64,000 nt of DNA from Hyperoodon ampullatus (taxonomy: Eukaryota > Chordata > Mammalia > Artiodactyla > Ziphiidae). Position numbers and translations under genes: made by a program. The stretch's first letter is position 1. Every line of letters begins with the position of its first letter. This document shows, one piece after another, positions 11,371-24,774 of this stretch. Below the pieces are notes generated by a model. That model saw nothing but the letters and a program-made list of their open reading frames with translations, had not been told where the DNA came from and did not search any database. The stretch spans positions 41,138,338-41,202,337 of the forward strand of contig OX457061.1 of NCBI GenBank assembly GCA_949752795.1, written 5' to 3'.

Positions 11371-14300
11371 CCTCAGAACACTACCTCCTTGGGATTTTGT
11401 GTGCTTAATTAGCTCAATGCCTGGCACATACAAAGTCCTCAGTAATGTCAATTACTATTCAGAGAAAATACAGCTGCTTGAGTTCCCTTCCAGGGATAGG
11501 GGAAATGTTTTACTTCCTTATCTTAGGGGGTTTGCTCCTAACGCTGAGCTTTCTAAAGAGGCTGATGACTTTTGTGGCTTCTTCATTCAGTGAGATTCTA
11601 TGAAAAGCACTTAGCAGAGTATGGCATAAAGTAGTTGCTCATGAAACATCAAAAACCCTTCTGCTTTGGCGCTCGGAAACTTTCACACAAGCTCTAGCTC
11701 ATTTCACACCTCCACTCCCAACCCACCCTCCAGCCCACCATGCAACCACTACACCTGGGCAGCTCTGCCTGGTCCTCTAACTCTTCAAGAATGAACAATT
11801 TCATTTCAGTTCCTTTGCATCCCGGTGGACATGGCACCTCCATGATTCAAGAATGATTGACTGAAGTAACTGGCAAGAAAACCTGAAATGGTATTAAATA
11901 AATAGAGGGTTGGTCTATGTGCTTTTAGGGGTGTACACTTTGTGCAAGAGGCACCAAACTTGTTAGCTCTGCCAGCTGTGGCAAGAAAAGGAAGATTCCA
12001 GTCTTGTACAAAGACATACATTTGGAAATAAGCTGGGGTCCCCAAAAGGTCCCTTGCCTCAAATATCTGGTCTTCTATTGTCAGGAAGGACTAATCTGTG
12101 AAGCTGGGTTAAAGTATGACTTCTGTGAAGAAATGAAGATTTTAAAGCAGTCACTTTCATTCATGAATGAAAGAGCAGAATCATGACTTTCTTTCAGTAT
12201 CCAGGATGGAAATAGGATGCTGGATTGGTAAACAGAAAATGCATCATGATTTATCAATACAGCAGGCACGATGCACAGGGCCAGGCCACATCACTCCGCT
12301 GTTAAGAAGGTGGCAGTAGTTGTGGACAAAGCATAATGAGCGATTGTGCTCCAGTCCGAGTGGTCCTGGATGCGATTATCCAACCCCCTCACTTAAATGA
12401 CCACAGGCTCAAGTTCAAGGTCGAAGGAGAGAGCCGCAGTTTGCTGAGGCAGACTTTCAAACAGGAGGCTTCAGTTCTCAGCTAGACATGGTACTAAACA
12501 AAATCCCTAATTTTTTTTTTTTAATTGAAGAAGCTCTATGTGGAATATAATGAGGCATTTACAAAACAAGCCAACAAACCAAAACCAGTTTTGTTTCTTT
12601 CTTCCTCCTTCGGGATCAGAATCTACTTGCCCTCTACCACTGACTAGCTCAAAATCATTATGACTCTTGAAAATATGTTATCGGTTCAGAGACATGGTTT
12701 GTTAGTGCAGGTCTCTGGAGAAGAAAACCTTGATGGCTGTTTTTTAGGTGTCAGGGCCTGCTGCTCAGGCAGTGGGGTGACACATCATGCTGCAGGATGT
12801 CTTATTTAGGTGGTTATCACACCTAACGGTAGATTCATGTAAGCCACAGCCCTTCCACCCCCAACCCTGAGCACTGCCTCATTTCCTGATCCCCTACTTG
12901 CATTTTTCCCCCATACTGGCTAGGGAGTAAAGGGACATGGGAAAGAGAAAGGGATGGGGGAGGGAACATAAAAATATGCCAAATAGATAAAATCAGTTTC
13001 AAGTTTCCAGAAACCTCCCAGAAACAAAAAATGATGGAGTATATCAGTTTAGGAGGGAAAAAAGGGAAAAAGGTATAAGACAGCAAGAACAAAAACCTCT
13101 GTAGAGCAATGGCTCAATGTGCTTCCCCGATAATTCCATGAGACCGAAGGATGCCCTTGGAGAGAGGGAATAGTGTGCGAGAAAGGGCCGTGTTGGGAGC
13201 CCAGCATGCTGTCTGGAGAACCTTGCGTTTCTGAGTTAGAGGGATGAGCAGCCCCGGATCTGGGGGCACCCAGGCCTCTGTTCTAATGGGGGTGGTGGGG
13301 AAGAAGAAAGGGAGGGTGGAGAGGGAGAGTCAAACATGTCGACTCCAGGTGAAATTATAAAAAATTCAGATGAGAAAAAGCAGATGCTAGCATGCAAGGA
13401 AGGGAACCGGCATCAGAGGAGATCCTCAGCCACTTGTGCTAGGAATGCACAGTGGATTTAAAACCTGAAGACAAGTGGTTCCCCATCTGTCCACATCCTG
13501 AGGAGAGCGCACAGTCCCAGCCCTACATTTCAAGAGAGAGATAGAGTCTGGAGGATCCCCAGGAAATGCCACGCCAACAATGAGGGCAATACACATGAGG
13601 CTACATGATACACATAAAGACTGCTCATCCCTGAGGAGCTTAGGGAGGTCAGGAGATGCAGAAAGGCCGGACACAGGTGGCCCAGGAATGCAGGAATCCC
13701 AACTGAGGTGGTTCAGGCAAGAAGCTTGCTAGAAAGGCCACATGTAGCCTCCTGGGCATGGTGTCCCAGAGTTCAGTGGCCGAGCCTGCCAACTGGGTTA
13801 CCACAGGTGGGGTACAGATGAACAGAAGTAGAGGGGTCCCAGCCTTCAGGTGTCTGGATGGGGCCCAGAGGTGCCCATCTGAACCTAAAGGATGGTCACC
13901 TCCAGCCATGAACAGCCTCATCAGTTTACCCCAAACCAGTGTCACATGACAAGGGATGAGCCGCACTGCTGTAGGCTGGGGGCTGGTAAAGAAGGTGCTG
14001 AGAGACAGACTGGTCCCTCCTTTCAATATGTCCATGCAGATTTCTTCAACAGAAGAAGGTACTCATGTAAAGGGACACGAGAAACTCAACAGCAAGACTG
14101 ACCACGGCATCTGATAAGCCTCTTTCTACTTTAATGGCTCCAGAGGTCGATCAAAAGTGGGGCAAATGGAAAAGCCGGGCAGCCAGACACCTCTTCAGCC
14201 GGGGTCATTGTAACTGGTGCGAGAACAAAAGGCCAGTGGGAAGTAAACCACACTGGAGCAGCCAGAGATGGAGGCTGTTTCCAAAATCATTCTGGCTCGT

Positions 14301-15034
14301 CTAGTTGCAAACAAGGCAAGGCTATTATCTGGGGAAGCACAGGGATCCATCTCCTCCAACTACTCCTTGATCAGCTTTATTCTCTATGACAATCCATCCC
14401 GAAGGGCTCAGATGAAAGCTGCTGACTATTGCTAACGACCTGGAAATCACAGGCTGAAAGACCAATGGCCTATCACATAGGTGGCACTGGCCAATCTGAA
14501 GTACGCACGGTGTGGGCCAGGCTACCCGCGATGTGGAAAGCTGTGATTTTAAATAGGTGTAGAGCAAAGTGGTCTTTCCCTTGAGTTTGAGGATGGATTT
14601 GAGGAAGAGGAATAAGAGTTGGAGGAGGAGGAGGTGGAAAAGGTGAGGGAGTTGATAGTCACTCAGCAGGTGGGAGGCTCTCAGGTCATGCCCTACCTTG
14701 GCTTCCCCCTGAGAGCGCCAAAAACATGGCCGCCGGCAGAAGGTGGGGAGTCATGGGTAGAGGAGTGGTGTGGAGCTGAGTGCCTCCTACTGGCCACCTT
14801 GGTCGGTAAACGGAGGGAAGGAAAGGGAAGCCTGAAACCTGCTCCTTGGAAGAGGAGGCTGAGAGCAGAGAGTCACCCCCCCCCACCGGAGGCCTCGAAG
14901 AAAGATGGAGATGGGATTTGGATCTCTTTTCCAACAGCATGGTCAGCCTGGGACCATACCCGGGTTTGAGACGGGCAGGCTCTATGCAGAATGCTATAAT
15001 GGGCAAGGGTGACTTTTGATGGTCTGAAAAGCTT
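11371..15034. other. Intronic, no gene recognised
   Basis: About 3.7 kb without a repeat I can name confidently and without a conserved coding frame. A 128-codon minus-strand frame at 13649-14035 has no recognisable domain and no splice or start context. Short GAG-rich purine runs lie near 14600-14650. Confidence 0.5.
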
Positions 15035-15612
15035 TCTTTCTTTTTTTCATTTGCATAAATGTTTATTGAGTACCTGCCATGTGATGGGCATTATTATACC
15101 AGATGCCAGTGACAATCAGCAGCTTTAATTTTAGCCACTTACCTCTGATTGTCATTGGCGTCACAATGTCAGGCATATTGTAGGTTCTCAATTCCTGACC
15201 CTCGGAATCCCATCAACTATCCTTCTATCCTACTCTTTCCTCATCCCATGCACCCAGCTTAAACATATGGTCCTATTCAGGCCCAAGATAGAAATTAGCT
15301 AAGGTGACCAACTGCTCTGTTCTCAGGAGAGAGGGCAACTTTCACAGGTCACAAGTGAAGCAGAGCTTTTGGCTTTGTTAATTCTTTTCATCCCCACTGT
15401 CCTAACTCTAGAAAAGCTACTCATCGCTGTTCATCAGGATCTCCCTGCTAGTCTCCTTAACTGAATTCAACTTCAGCTGCTTTTACCGGGCACTGCCTGT
15501 GCACTAGTATTTATGCCCTCTTCTAGGGGCTTGAGACAGAAAGACAAGTAAATAAAACACTAGCACATCGCCTGGAAAGCTCACAATCCATTACAGGAGA
15601 ACAACACAAAAA

Positions 15613-15651
15613 CTATATATAAAAGTATATATAAATATATATAAAATATAG
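15613..15651. repeat. TA-rich simple repeat
   Basis: Runs of TATATA/AAATATAT inside the L2 remnant. Confidence 0.8.
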
Positions 15652-16045
15652 TATGGTCAGTGCTATAATCAACACACTTCTCAACAGTGACGAAAACACA
15701 CAGGAGAAAGCAATTAAATCTAACTGGGGCAGATAGGAAAGCCAAAGAGAGAGGGTGATGTGTGAGCTGAGCTTTGACAGATGGGTAGGAATTCTCCAGG
15801 TGGACAAGGTATGGTGTGAGAGGCAGAGGGGGCAGCATAAACACAGGTTGGGGGTGCCTAGAAGCCTGGCAAAATCTGAAAAAGACAAGAGATTCTCTGT
15901 GAATCATGCATCAGGGGCACAGGCAAAGGAGTGCAGGGGAAGTGGTTGGATATAAGGAGGGGACCGGACATGGGTTCAAAGATCCTACACCATTCTATGG
16001 ATTGTGGGCTTCATTCTGCAGGCAGGAGGGAGCCATCAAAGATAT

Positions 16046-17115
16046 CTTCTAAAGCTTTCTTGAGATATGACTTCCTATATAACTGACTCTTTTAAAGTCT
16101 ACAGTTTGGGCTTCCCTGGTGGCACAGTGGTTGAGAGTCTGCCTGCTGATGCAGGGGACACGGGTTCGTGCCCCGGTCTGGGAAGATCCCGCATGCCGCG
16201 GAGCGGCTGGGCCCATGAGCCATGGCCGCTGAGCCTGTGCGTCCAGAGCCTGTGCTCCACAGCGGGAGAGGCCACAGCAATGAGAGGAAGTCTACAATTC
16301 AACGGTTTTTACTATATTCACAGAGCTGTGAAGTTATCACTACAATCTAATTTTAGAACATTCTCATGGTCCCAAAAGACACTTCATGCCCATTAGTAGC
16401 CACTCCTCATTCCCTGCCACTGATACCCCACGTTCTTGAGGCAACCACTAATCTACATTCTGTCTCTACAGACTTGCCTATTCTGGACATTTCATATTCA
16501 TCAACTATATGATATCTGGTGATATCTTTTGAGACTGGCTGTTGTCACTCAGCATAATGTTTCGAAGATTCATCCACAGTAGCATGTATTAGTACCTCTG
16601 CCTTCTTTATTGCCAAACAACAGTCCATTGTATAGTACATTGTATAGATTTTTGTTTATCCATTTATCAGCTGATAGACATTTGGATTGTTTTAACTTTT
16701 TTGGCTATTGTGAATAATGCTGCTACATACTTCATGAATAAGTTTTTGTATGAACATATATTTCCATTTTTCTTGGGTATAATCTGAGGAGTGGAAATGT
16801 TGAGTCATATGGTAACTCTATGTTGAACATTTTGAGGAATGGCTAAATTGTTTTCCAAGTAGCAGAACCATTTTATATTCTCACTAGCAATGTAATTATG
16901 TTACATTACATTTTAATTACATTGCAATGTTAATGTTTTGGAAAATGTTCCAATTTCTCCAAAATCCCACCAACATTTGATATTGTCTGTGTTTTTTTAT
17001 TATGCCCATCCTACTGGACGTGACGTGGTCTCACTGTGGTTTTGATTTGTAGGGAAACCTAATGATGAACAATATTGAGGATCTTTTCACATGCTTATTC
17101 ACATCAAAGATTTTT
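16046..17115 (-). mobile_element. L1M-type 3' fragment inside L2
   Basis: Reads in reverse as the 3' end of an older L1: 'cctattctggacatttcata', 'gttgtcactcagcataatgt', 'gtttatccatttatcagctg', 'ttttggctattgtgaataat' and 'ggtctcactgtggttttgat'. It is interrupted by a CHR-2 SINE. Confidence 0.82.
16107..16287 (+). mobile_element. CHR-2 SINE without 3' tail
   Basis: Forward copy from GGGCTTCCCTGGTGGC to 'aatgagagg'. It lacks the last ~12 bp of the consensus (CCGCGTACCGC) and has no A tail. It is nevertheless flanked by near-exact duplications: AAGTCTACAGTT at 16095-16106 and AAGTCTACAATT at 16288-16299. Confidence 0.92.
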
Positions 17116-17480
17116 AAGCAAGAGAAGTAGCTGTTTTATAATAAATCTGGGGGTGAGTTGGACAGAAGAGAAACTAGAGGATGTTGTAATAACTCAGGGG
17201 AGAGTTAATGAGATCCTGGACCAGGGAAAAAGTATGAGCATGGTAAGAAAGAGAGGGATTCAGGAGCTCTTTCAGAAGCAGCACCCACAGGATGTAATGC
17301 CAGATTGGCCGTGTAGGTCAGTGGGGAGTGAGGGGAGAAGGAAGTGGCAAGGGTGGTGCCAAGGTTTCCAGGCTGGGCAACCAGGACTATGGTGATGCCA
17401 CGAACTGAGCTAGAGAAGGAGAGGGGAGAAGTAAATTGGGGAGTGCAAGATTATGAGTTCAGTTAGGACATGTTAAGTTT

Positions 17481-20082
17481 GGGGAGATCCATTTGGGTAG
17501 AGATGTTGAATAGGCAACTGGAGAAGCAATTGTGGGGCTTCAGAGAGACTGAGAGATATAGCTGTAGGGATATCAATATATTGGAAGGTGATAGTTGAGT
17601 ATCATGGGTTGTATATATATTAAAGAATTTTGCAAATCAGAAAGCTCCGGCAAGAGTCCTTTCAGTGGCAGGTAGAGAAATGGAAGGTAGATTAAAGTGA
17701 TCTGAAGAGGGAATGAGAATCACAGGAAAGAAGATACACAGTGCTTCCCATCTCCATGGAAATCCTTCCCACTGCTACCATTAGACACATGGATGCCAAG
17801 GAGCATGAAGACAACTCCTGTCCCTTCAGAGAGGGACACAGCACTCAAGGGGTAAAAGAGGCAGGATGAACACAACTCTCCTGCTGGGTGAGTTACCCTG
17901 GCAAAGGAGAACTGCTGCCTGTCAAAAAGCCAGGACTTCGAGCCTTGCCCTCCATGTCTCCACCTCCTCATTCCAATAGAGTTTTTAATAAAGTGAAAAA
18001 CGGGGAAAACAAAAGGGAGTCATGCTTCAAAAAAAGTACTTCCTTTTTATGAATGTGTGATGGGCACACAGCCTTTGATAAAAGAGGGCATGAGATCAAA
18101 TGGATCCTAACCATCCAGTGACAAATTGGTATTTTTCAGGTCTGGACAGACTTCATGAGGGGGTGCCAGGAAGTTTGGACTGTAACTACTTAGTGTCAAA
18201 AGGATTAGAGAATCAAGAAAAAAAAAAAAAAAAAAAAACCCTCTAAACCCAGAGCAAGATTATTGTCTATTTACCTCTCCAGGTCCATGTTCTACTCTTC
18301 TCCATCCACTTCTGGGTGCAGGGAGGCTGCTCACTGAGACTGAATGAAAAGGTTCCCTTGTCAATTGGCTTCAGGTTTGGTTTGGTTAATAGGCAGCATC
18401 GACAGGGAAGGAGAGTGAGGTCAACCCTGTTTCCCCTGCCAGGTTGCCAAGGAAGGGTCGAGTTCCTCTACTGAGCGCTCAGCTCAGGTCAGGTGGCTCT
18501 TCTCTCCAGGAAGTTATCCTTACCTAAGCCACTCCCTCTCCTACCCTTCAGATCTAAGGGTGGTGGGAGCACCTTGCTATCACTAGTTCCAGGGTGCTTT
18601 CCCAGCACTTGTTTTCTTTAACCCTTGGACACACCTTTATTAATTGTCTCTTTATTAAATGCTCTTCAAATTTCCCTGCTTGTGTGTGCCATCTGCTTTC
18701 TGGTAGAATCCAGACTGACTCAAACCCTCAGGTTGAAGGTTTTATTCCTTACCCTCTAAGAAACGTAGTCAAGAGTACTACGTTTCCTGAAGCCCAAGCA
18801 AGTCAATCAGCATCTCACAAAGAAAAATGTCTCCGTCAGTGGTCAGCTGGCTCTTGAGCCACATGTGACCCCTTCCATCATATTGTGATGTTCTTCTGAC
18901 TCTATCTGGACTTCACATACATTTATTGGGCCAAGAACAGTCTTAAGTGCTGTGGGACCCAAAGCAGGACATGGTCTTGCCCTCAAAGAAACATATTGAG
19001 GGGGGCAAATACACACATCAGGGCCCTCACAAAGCCACCCTGGACACCTTCATTCCCATGGGAACACTAGAACGTTTTCTGCTCTCTCCCAACGTCATGG
19101 AAATACTAAGAAATGAGGGGTAAGAACAACATGACTGTCAGAGAAGCAGAACCAAAGAGAGAAACAGAAAGGTCCTCAAGGTCCAGATTGGCTTTCAAAA
19201 GCTGCTCAGTCACTGCTTTGAAATTGAGAGGAGCAAATGCGGCTCAAGAGCCACTGGAATGAGCATCACTGCCCTTGAAGGTCATGGTCCAAGGTGACTG
19301 CAGCCCTAGATGAGGAAGAGGGTGAGGGGGCACACCTGGAACACCCTCCCTGCTCCAAGATGGTCTTTTATTTCATTCACCCTCCCCGCAAACCCCAAAG
19401 ATGACGGCTTAGGCCTGTAGGCTAAGTCCTACAGGGCCTCAGTAGAACTTCAGGACTCAAACAAAAAATTTCCCTCCCTGAGAAGCTGTCTGAGAGTTAG
19501 AATCCCCCATCCCTCTATCGGGATTGGATAGGCACAGCTTTCCAAATCTGGACGGTAGTGACAATACCACCCTCCTAGGCTTGTGCCCAAGGACTAAATG
19601 AGAAAACATAAGGCAGGGGCCCCGCAGAGACTGATTGACCCGAAGACTCAGTGAACTTCAGCTTCTCTTTCTTCTCCAAGGAAAGCCTCTCTTGTCCTTT
19701 ATCCTCTCTCTCAACGAAGTTTATACAGATCCACACCGACTGCACATGACTCAAAACAAGTGAACATTCTACACTGTGTTTCTGAAACAATCAATTCTAC
19801 TTGAATTTTATCATCAAAATATTGGGGGAAAATATTCTGTATCTAAGGAGAATGAGGTCCTTTAGCCCATCTTTCACTTACACCTAGTTTCATCAATATA
19901 GCAGCATTCACGTTTCATTGCAGCCATGACTGGTAACTACATTCGTGTAGAGGCTGGAAATGAAACTGACATTTCAGGATGGAACAAGCAAATACCGACT
20001 GCTGAGCTTCCTCATCGGCGTTAGAGTGATTTTAACCATAATGAAAACAAGTTAGACACATGATAAAAAAAAAAAGAAACAT
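17481..20082. other. Intronic, no gene recognised
   Basis: Includes an A run at 18217-18238. About 18250-18725 looks like an unnamed LTR-type repeat ('tttattaaatgctcttcaaa', 'gtgccatctgctttctggta'). No conserved coding frame. Confidence 0.5.
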
Positions 20083-20096
20083 AAGAAAGTGAGGTA

Positions 20097-20290
20097 GGGC
20101 TTCCCTGGTGGCGCAGTGGTTGAGAGTCCGCCTGCCGATGTAGGGGACACGGGTTTGTGCCCTGGTCCGGGAAGATCCCACATGCCGTGGAGTGGCTGGG
20201 CCCGTGAGCCATGGCCGCTAAGCCTGCGCGTCCGGAGCCTGTGCTCCGCAATGGGAGAGGCCACAACAGTGAGAGGCCCGCGTACCGCAA
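20097..20290 (+). mobile_element. CHR-2 SINE
   Basis: Forward copy ending CGTACCGC with a very short tail. An exact 14-bp duplication, AAGAAAGTGAGGTA, lies at 20083-20096 and 20291-20304. Confidence 0.96.
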
Positions 20291-20763
20291 AAGAAAGTGA
20301 GGTAATATTCAGTTACTTGGAAAGACAAATAAGGGAAAAAAGCAATATAAGGTTGCTTTTAGAACTATTTCTGTTTGTTTTTTTTTTTTTTAAACATCTT
20401 TATTGGAGTATAATTGCTTTACAATGTTGTTAGTTTCTGCTGTATAACAAACTGAATCAGCTATATGTATATATATCCCCATATCTCCTCCCTCTTGCAT
20501 CTTCGTCCCACCCTCCCTATCCCAGCCCTCTAGGTGGTCACAAAGTACCGAGGTGATCTCCATGGGCTATGCAGCTGCTTCCCACTAGCTATCTATTTTA
20601 CGTTTGGTAGTGTATATATGTCCATGTCACTCTCTCACTTCATCCCAGCTTACTCTTCCCCCTCCCCGTGTCCTCAAGTCCATTCTCTACATCTGCGTCT
20701 TTATTTCTGTCCTGCCCCTAGGTTATTCAGAACTTTTTTTTTTTTAGATTCCATATATATGTG

Positions 20764-23700
20764 TTAGCATACGGTATTTTTCTCTTTCTGACTTACTTCA
20801 GTCTGCAGGACAGACTCTAGCTCCATCCACCTCACTACAAATAACTCAATTTCGTTTCTTTTTATGGCTGAGTAATATTCCATTGTATATATGTGCCACA
20901 TCTTCTTTATCCATTCATCTGTCAATGGACACTTAGGTTGCTTCCATGTCCTAGCTATTGTAAATAGAGCTGCAATGAACATTGTGGTACTTGACTCTTT
21001 TTGAATTATGGTTTTTGCAGGGTATATGCCAGGTAGTGGGATTGCTGTGTGGTTTGCTAGTTCTATTTTTAGTTTTTTAAGGAACCACCATACTGTTCTC
21101 CACAGTGGCTGTATCAATTGACATAACCACCAACAATGCAAGAGGGTTCTCTTTTCTCCACACCCTCTCAAGCATTTATTGTTTCTAGATTTTTTGATGA
21201 TGGCCATTCTGACTGATGTGAGGTGATACCTCACTGTAGTTTTGATTTGCATTTCTCTAATGATTAGTGATGTTGAGCATCCTTTCATTTGTTCGTTGGC
21301 AATCTGTATATCTTCTTTGGAGAAATGTCTATTTAGGTCTTCTGCCCATTTTTGGATTGGGTTGTTTTTCTTTTGATATTGAGCTGCATGAGCTGCTTGT
21401 AAATTTTGGAGCTTAACCCTTTGTCAGTTGCTTCACGTGCAAATATTTTCTCCCATTCTGAGGGGTGCCTTTTACCTTGTTTATGGTTTCCTTTGCTGTG
21501 CAAAACCTTTTAAGTTTCATTGTTCCCATTTGCTTATTTTTGTTTTTATTTCCATTTCTCTAGGAGGTGGGTCAGAAAGGATCTTGCTGTGATTTACGTC
21601 ATAGAGTCTTCTCCCTGTTTTCCTCTAAGACTTTTATAGTGTCTGGCCTTACATTTAGGTTTTTAATCCATTTTGAATTTATTTTTGTGTATGGTGTTAG
21701 GGAGTATTCTAATTTCATTCTTTTACATGTAGCTGTCCAGTTTTCCCAGCACCACTTATTGAAGAGACTGTCTTTTCTCCATTGTATACTCTTGCCTCCC
21801 TTATCAAAAATAAGGTGACCATATGTGCGCGGGTTTATCTCTGGACTTTCTATCCTGTCCCATTGATCTATATTTCTGTTTTTGTGCCAGCGCCATACTG
21901 TCTTGATTACTGTACCTTTGTAGTATAGTCTGTTTGTTTTTGTTTTTGTTTTTGTGGTACGCGGGCCTCTCATTGCTGTGGCCTCTCCCCTTGCGGAGCA
22001 CAGGCTCTGAACGCGCAGGCTCAGCGGCCATGGCTCACGGGCCCAGCCGCTCAGCGGCATGTGGGATCTTCCTGGACCGGGGCACGAACCCACGTCCCCT
22101 GCATCGGCAGGCGGACTCTCAACCACTGCGCCACCTGGGAAGCCCTGTAGTAGTATAGTCTGAAGTCTGGGAGCCTGATTCCTCCAGCTCCGTTTTTCTT
22201 TCTCAAGATTGTTTTGGCTATTTGGGGTCTTTTATGTTTCCATACAAATTGTGAAATATTTTTTTCTAGTTCTGTGAAAAATGCCATTGGTAGTTTGATA
22301 GGGATTGCATTGAATCTGTAAATTGCTTTGGGTAGTACAGTCATTTTCAGAATGTTGATTCTTCCAATCCAAGAACATGGTATATCTCTCCATCTGTTTG
22401 TATCATCTTTAATTTCTTTAATCAGTGTCTTATAGTTTTCTGCATACAGGTGTTTTGTCTCCTTAAGTAGGTTTATTCCTAGGTATTTTATTCATTGGTG
22501 TATAGGAATGCAAGAGATTTCTGTGCATTAATTTTGTATCCTGCAACTTTACCAAATTCATTGATTAGCTCTAGTAGTTTTCTGGTAGTATCTTTAGTAG
22601 TCTCTATGTATAGTATCATTTCATCTGCAAACCGTGACAGCTTTACTTCTTCTTTTCCGATTTGGATTCCTTTTATTTCTTTTTCTTCTCTGATTGCTGT
22701 GGCTAAAACTTCCAAAACTATGTTGAATAATAGTGGTGAGAGTGGACAACCTTGTGTTGTTCCTGTTCTTAGAGGAAATGGTTTCAGTTTTTCACCATTG
22801 AGAATGGTGTTGGCTGTGGGTTTGTCATATATGGCCTTTATTATGCTGAGGTAAGTTCTCTCTATGCCTAGTTTCTGGAGGGTTTTTATCATAAATGGGT
22901 GTTGAATATTGTTGAAAGCTTTCTCTGCATACATTGAGATGATCATATGGTTTTTCTCCTTCAATTTAACACGGTTTATTACATTGATTGATTTGCATAT
23001 ATTGAAGAATCCTTGCATTCCTGGGATAAACCCCACTTGATCACGGTGTACAATCCTTTTAATGTGCTGTTGGATTCTGTTTGCTAGTATTTTGTTGAGG
23101 ATTTTTGCGTCCACGTTCATCAGTGATGTTGGCCTGTAGTTTTGTTTCTTTGTGACATATTTGTCTGGTTTTGGTATCAGGGTGATGGTGGCCTCATAGA
23201 ATGATTTTGGGAGTGTTTCTCCCTCTGCTATATTTTGGAAGAGTTTGAGGAGGATAGGTGTTAGCTCTTCTCTAAATGTTTGATAGAATTCTCCTGTGAA
23301 GCCATCTGGTCCTGGGCTTTTGTTTTTTGGAAGATGTTTAATCACAGTCTGAATTTCAGTGCTTGTGATTCGTCTGTATTTTCTACTTCTTCCTGGTTCA
23401 GTCTTGGAAGGTTGTGCTTTTCTAAGAATGTGTCCATTTCTTCCAGGTTGTCCATTTTATTGGCATAGAGTTGCTTGTAGTCATCTCTCATGATCTTTTG
23501 TATTTCTGCAGTGTCAGTTTTTACTTCTCCTTTTTCATTTCTAACTCTATTGATTTGAGTCTTCTCCTTTTTTTTCTTGATGAGTCTGGCTAATGGTTTA
23601 TCAATTTTGTTTATCATCTCAAATAACTAGCTTTTAGTTTTACTGGTCTTTGCTACTGTTTCCTTCATTTCTTTTTCATTTATTTCTGACCTGATCTTTA

Positions 23701-24715
23701 TGATTTCCTTCCTTCTTCTAACTTAGGGGTTTTCTTGTTCTTCTTTCTCTAATTGCTTTAGGTGTAAGGTTAGCTTGTTTATTTGAGATGTTTCTTGTTT
23801 CTTGAGGTAGGATTGTGTTGCTATAAACTTCCCTCTTAGAACTGCTTTTGCTGCATCCCATAGGTTTTGGATCTTCGTGTTTTCATTGTCATTGGTTTCT
23901 AGGTATTTTTTGATTTCGTCTTTGATTTCTTCAGTGATCTCGGTTATTAAGTAGTGTTGTTTAGCCTCTATGTGTTTATATTTTTTACAGATTTTTTCCC
24001 TATAATTGATATATAGTCTCATAGCATTGTGGTCAGAAAAGATACTTGATACAATTTCAGTTTTCTTAAATTTACCACGGTTTGATTTGTGACCCAGGAT
24101 ATGATCTATCCTGGAGAATGTTCCATGAGCACTGGAGAAGAAAGTTTATTGTGTTGTTTTTGGATGGAATGTCTTATAAATATCAATTAAGTCCATCTTG
24201 TTTAATGTATCATTTAAAGCTTGTGTTTCCTTATTTATTTTCATTTTGGATGATCTGTTCATTGGTAAAAGTGGGATGTTAAAGTCCCCTACTATCATTC
24301 TGTTATTCTTGGTTTTCCCTTTTATGGCTGTTAGCATTTGCCTTATGTATTGAGGTGCTCCTATGTTGAGTACATAAATATTTACAATTGTTATATCTTC
24401 TTCTTGGATTGATCCCTTGATCATTATGTAGTATCCTTCTTTGTCTCTTGTAATAGTCTTTATTTTAAAGTCTATTTTGTCTGATATGAGAATTGCTACT
24501 CCAGCTTTCTCTTGATTTCCACTTACATGGAATATCTTTTTCCGTCCTCTCACTTTCAGTCTGTATGTGTCCCTAGGTCTGAAGTAGGTCTCGTGTAGAC
24601 AGGATATATACAGGTCATGTTTTTGTATCTATTCAGCCAGTCTATGTCTTTTTCTTGGAGCATTTAATCCATTTACATGTAAGTTAGTTATCGATATGTA
24701 TGTTCCTATTACCAT
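20764..24715 (-). pseudogene. L1 ORF2 remnant (copy 1)
   Basis: Endonuclease-reverse transcriptase polyprotein in pieces. Endonuclease fragment at 24553-24146 (VGDFNIPLL). Longest RT block at 23345-22488 ([45 protein letters not shown]). C-terminal block at 21288-20764 ([13 protein letters not shown]). The RT catalytic motif at 22620-22631 reads FADE instead of FADD. The frame is also broken by a SINE at 21933-22149. Confidence 0.93.
21933..22149 (-). mobile_element. CHR-2 SINE inside L1 copy 1
   Basis: Reverse copy after a T-rich run: 'gtggtacgcgggcctctcat' to 'ccacctgggaagccc'. A 13-bp duplication GTAGTATAGTCTG lies at 21920-21932 and 22150-22162, so the SINE postdates the L1. Confidence 0.95.
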
Positions 24716-24774
24716 TTTCTTAATTGTTTTCGGTTTGTTACTGTAGGTCTTTTCGTTGTCTTGTGTTTCATTCC

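Larger units (their letters stand above)
15035..17480 (-). repeat. L2 LINE remnant, split by an L1 fragment
   Basis: Left part (15035-16045) has 'gtttattgagtacctgccat', 'gatgtgtgagctgagctttg' and 'gattgtgggcttcattctgc'. Right part (17116-17480) continues with 'gaggatgttgtaataactca', 'gccaaggtttccaggctggg' and 'gttaggacatgttaagtttg'. These are in L2 order (reverse strand). The copy is non-coding. Confidence 0.75.

Noticed and set aside
13649..14035. 128-codon minus-strand open frame in unannotated intron
   Set aside because: No recognisable domain or similarity, no start or splice context; GC-moderate region where such frames occur by chance.
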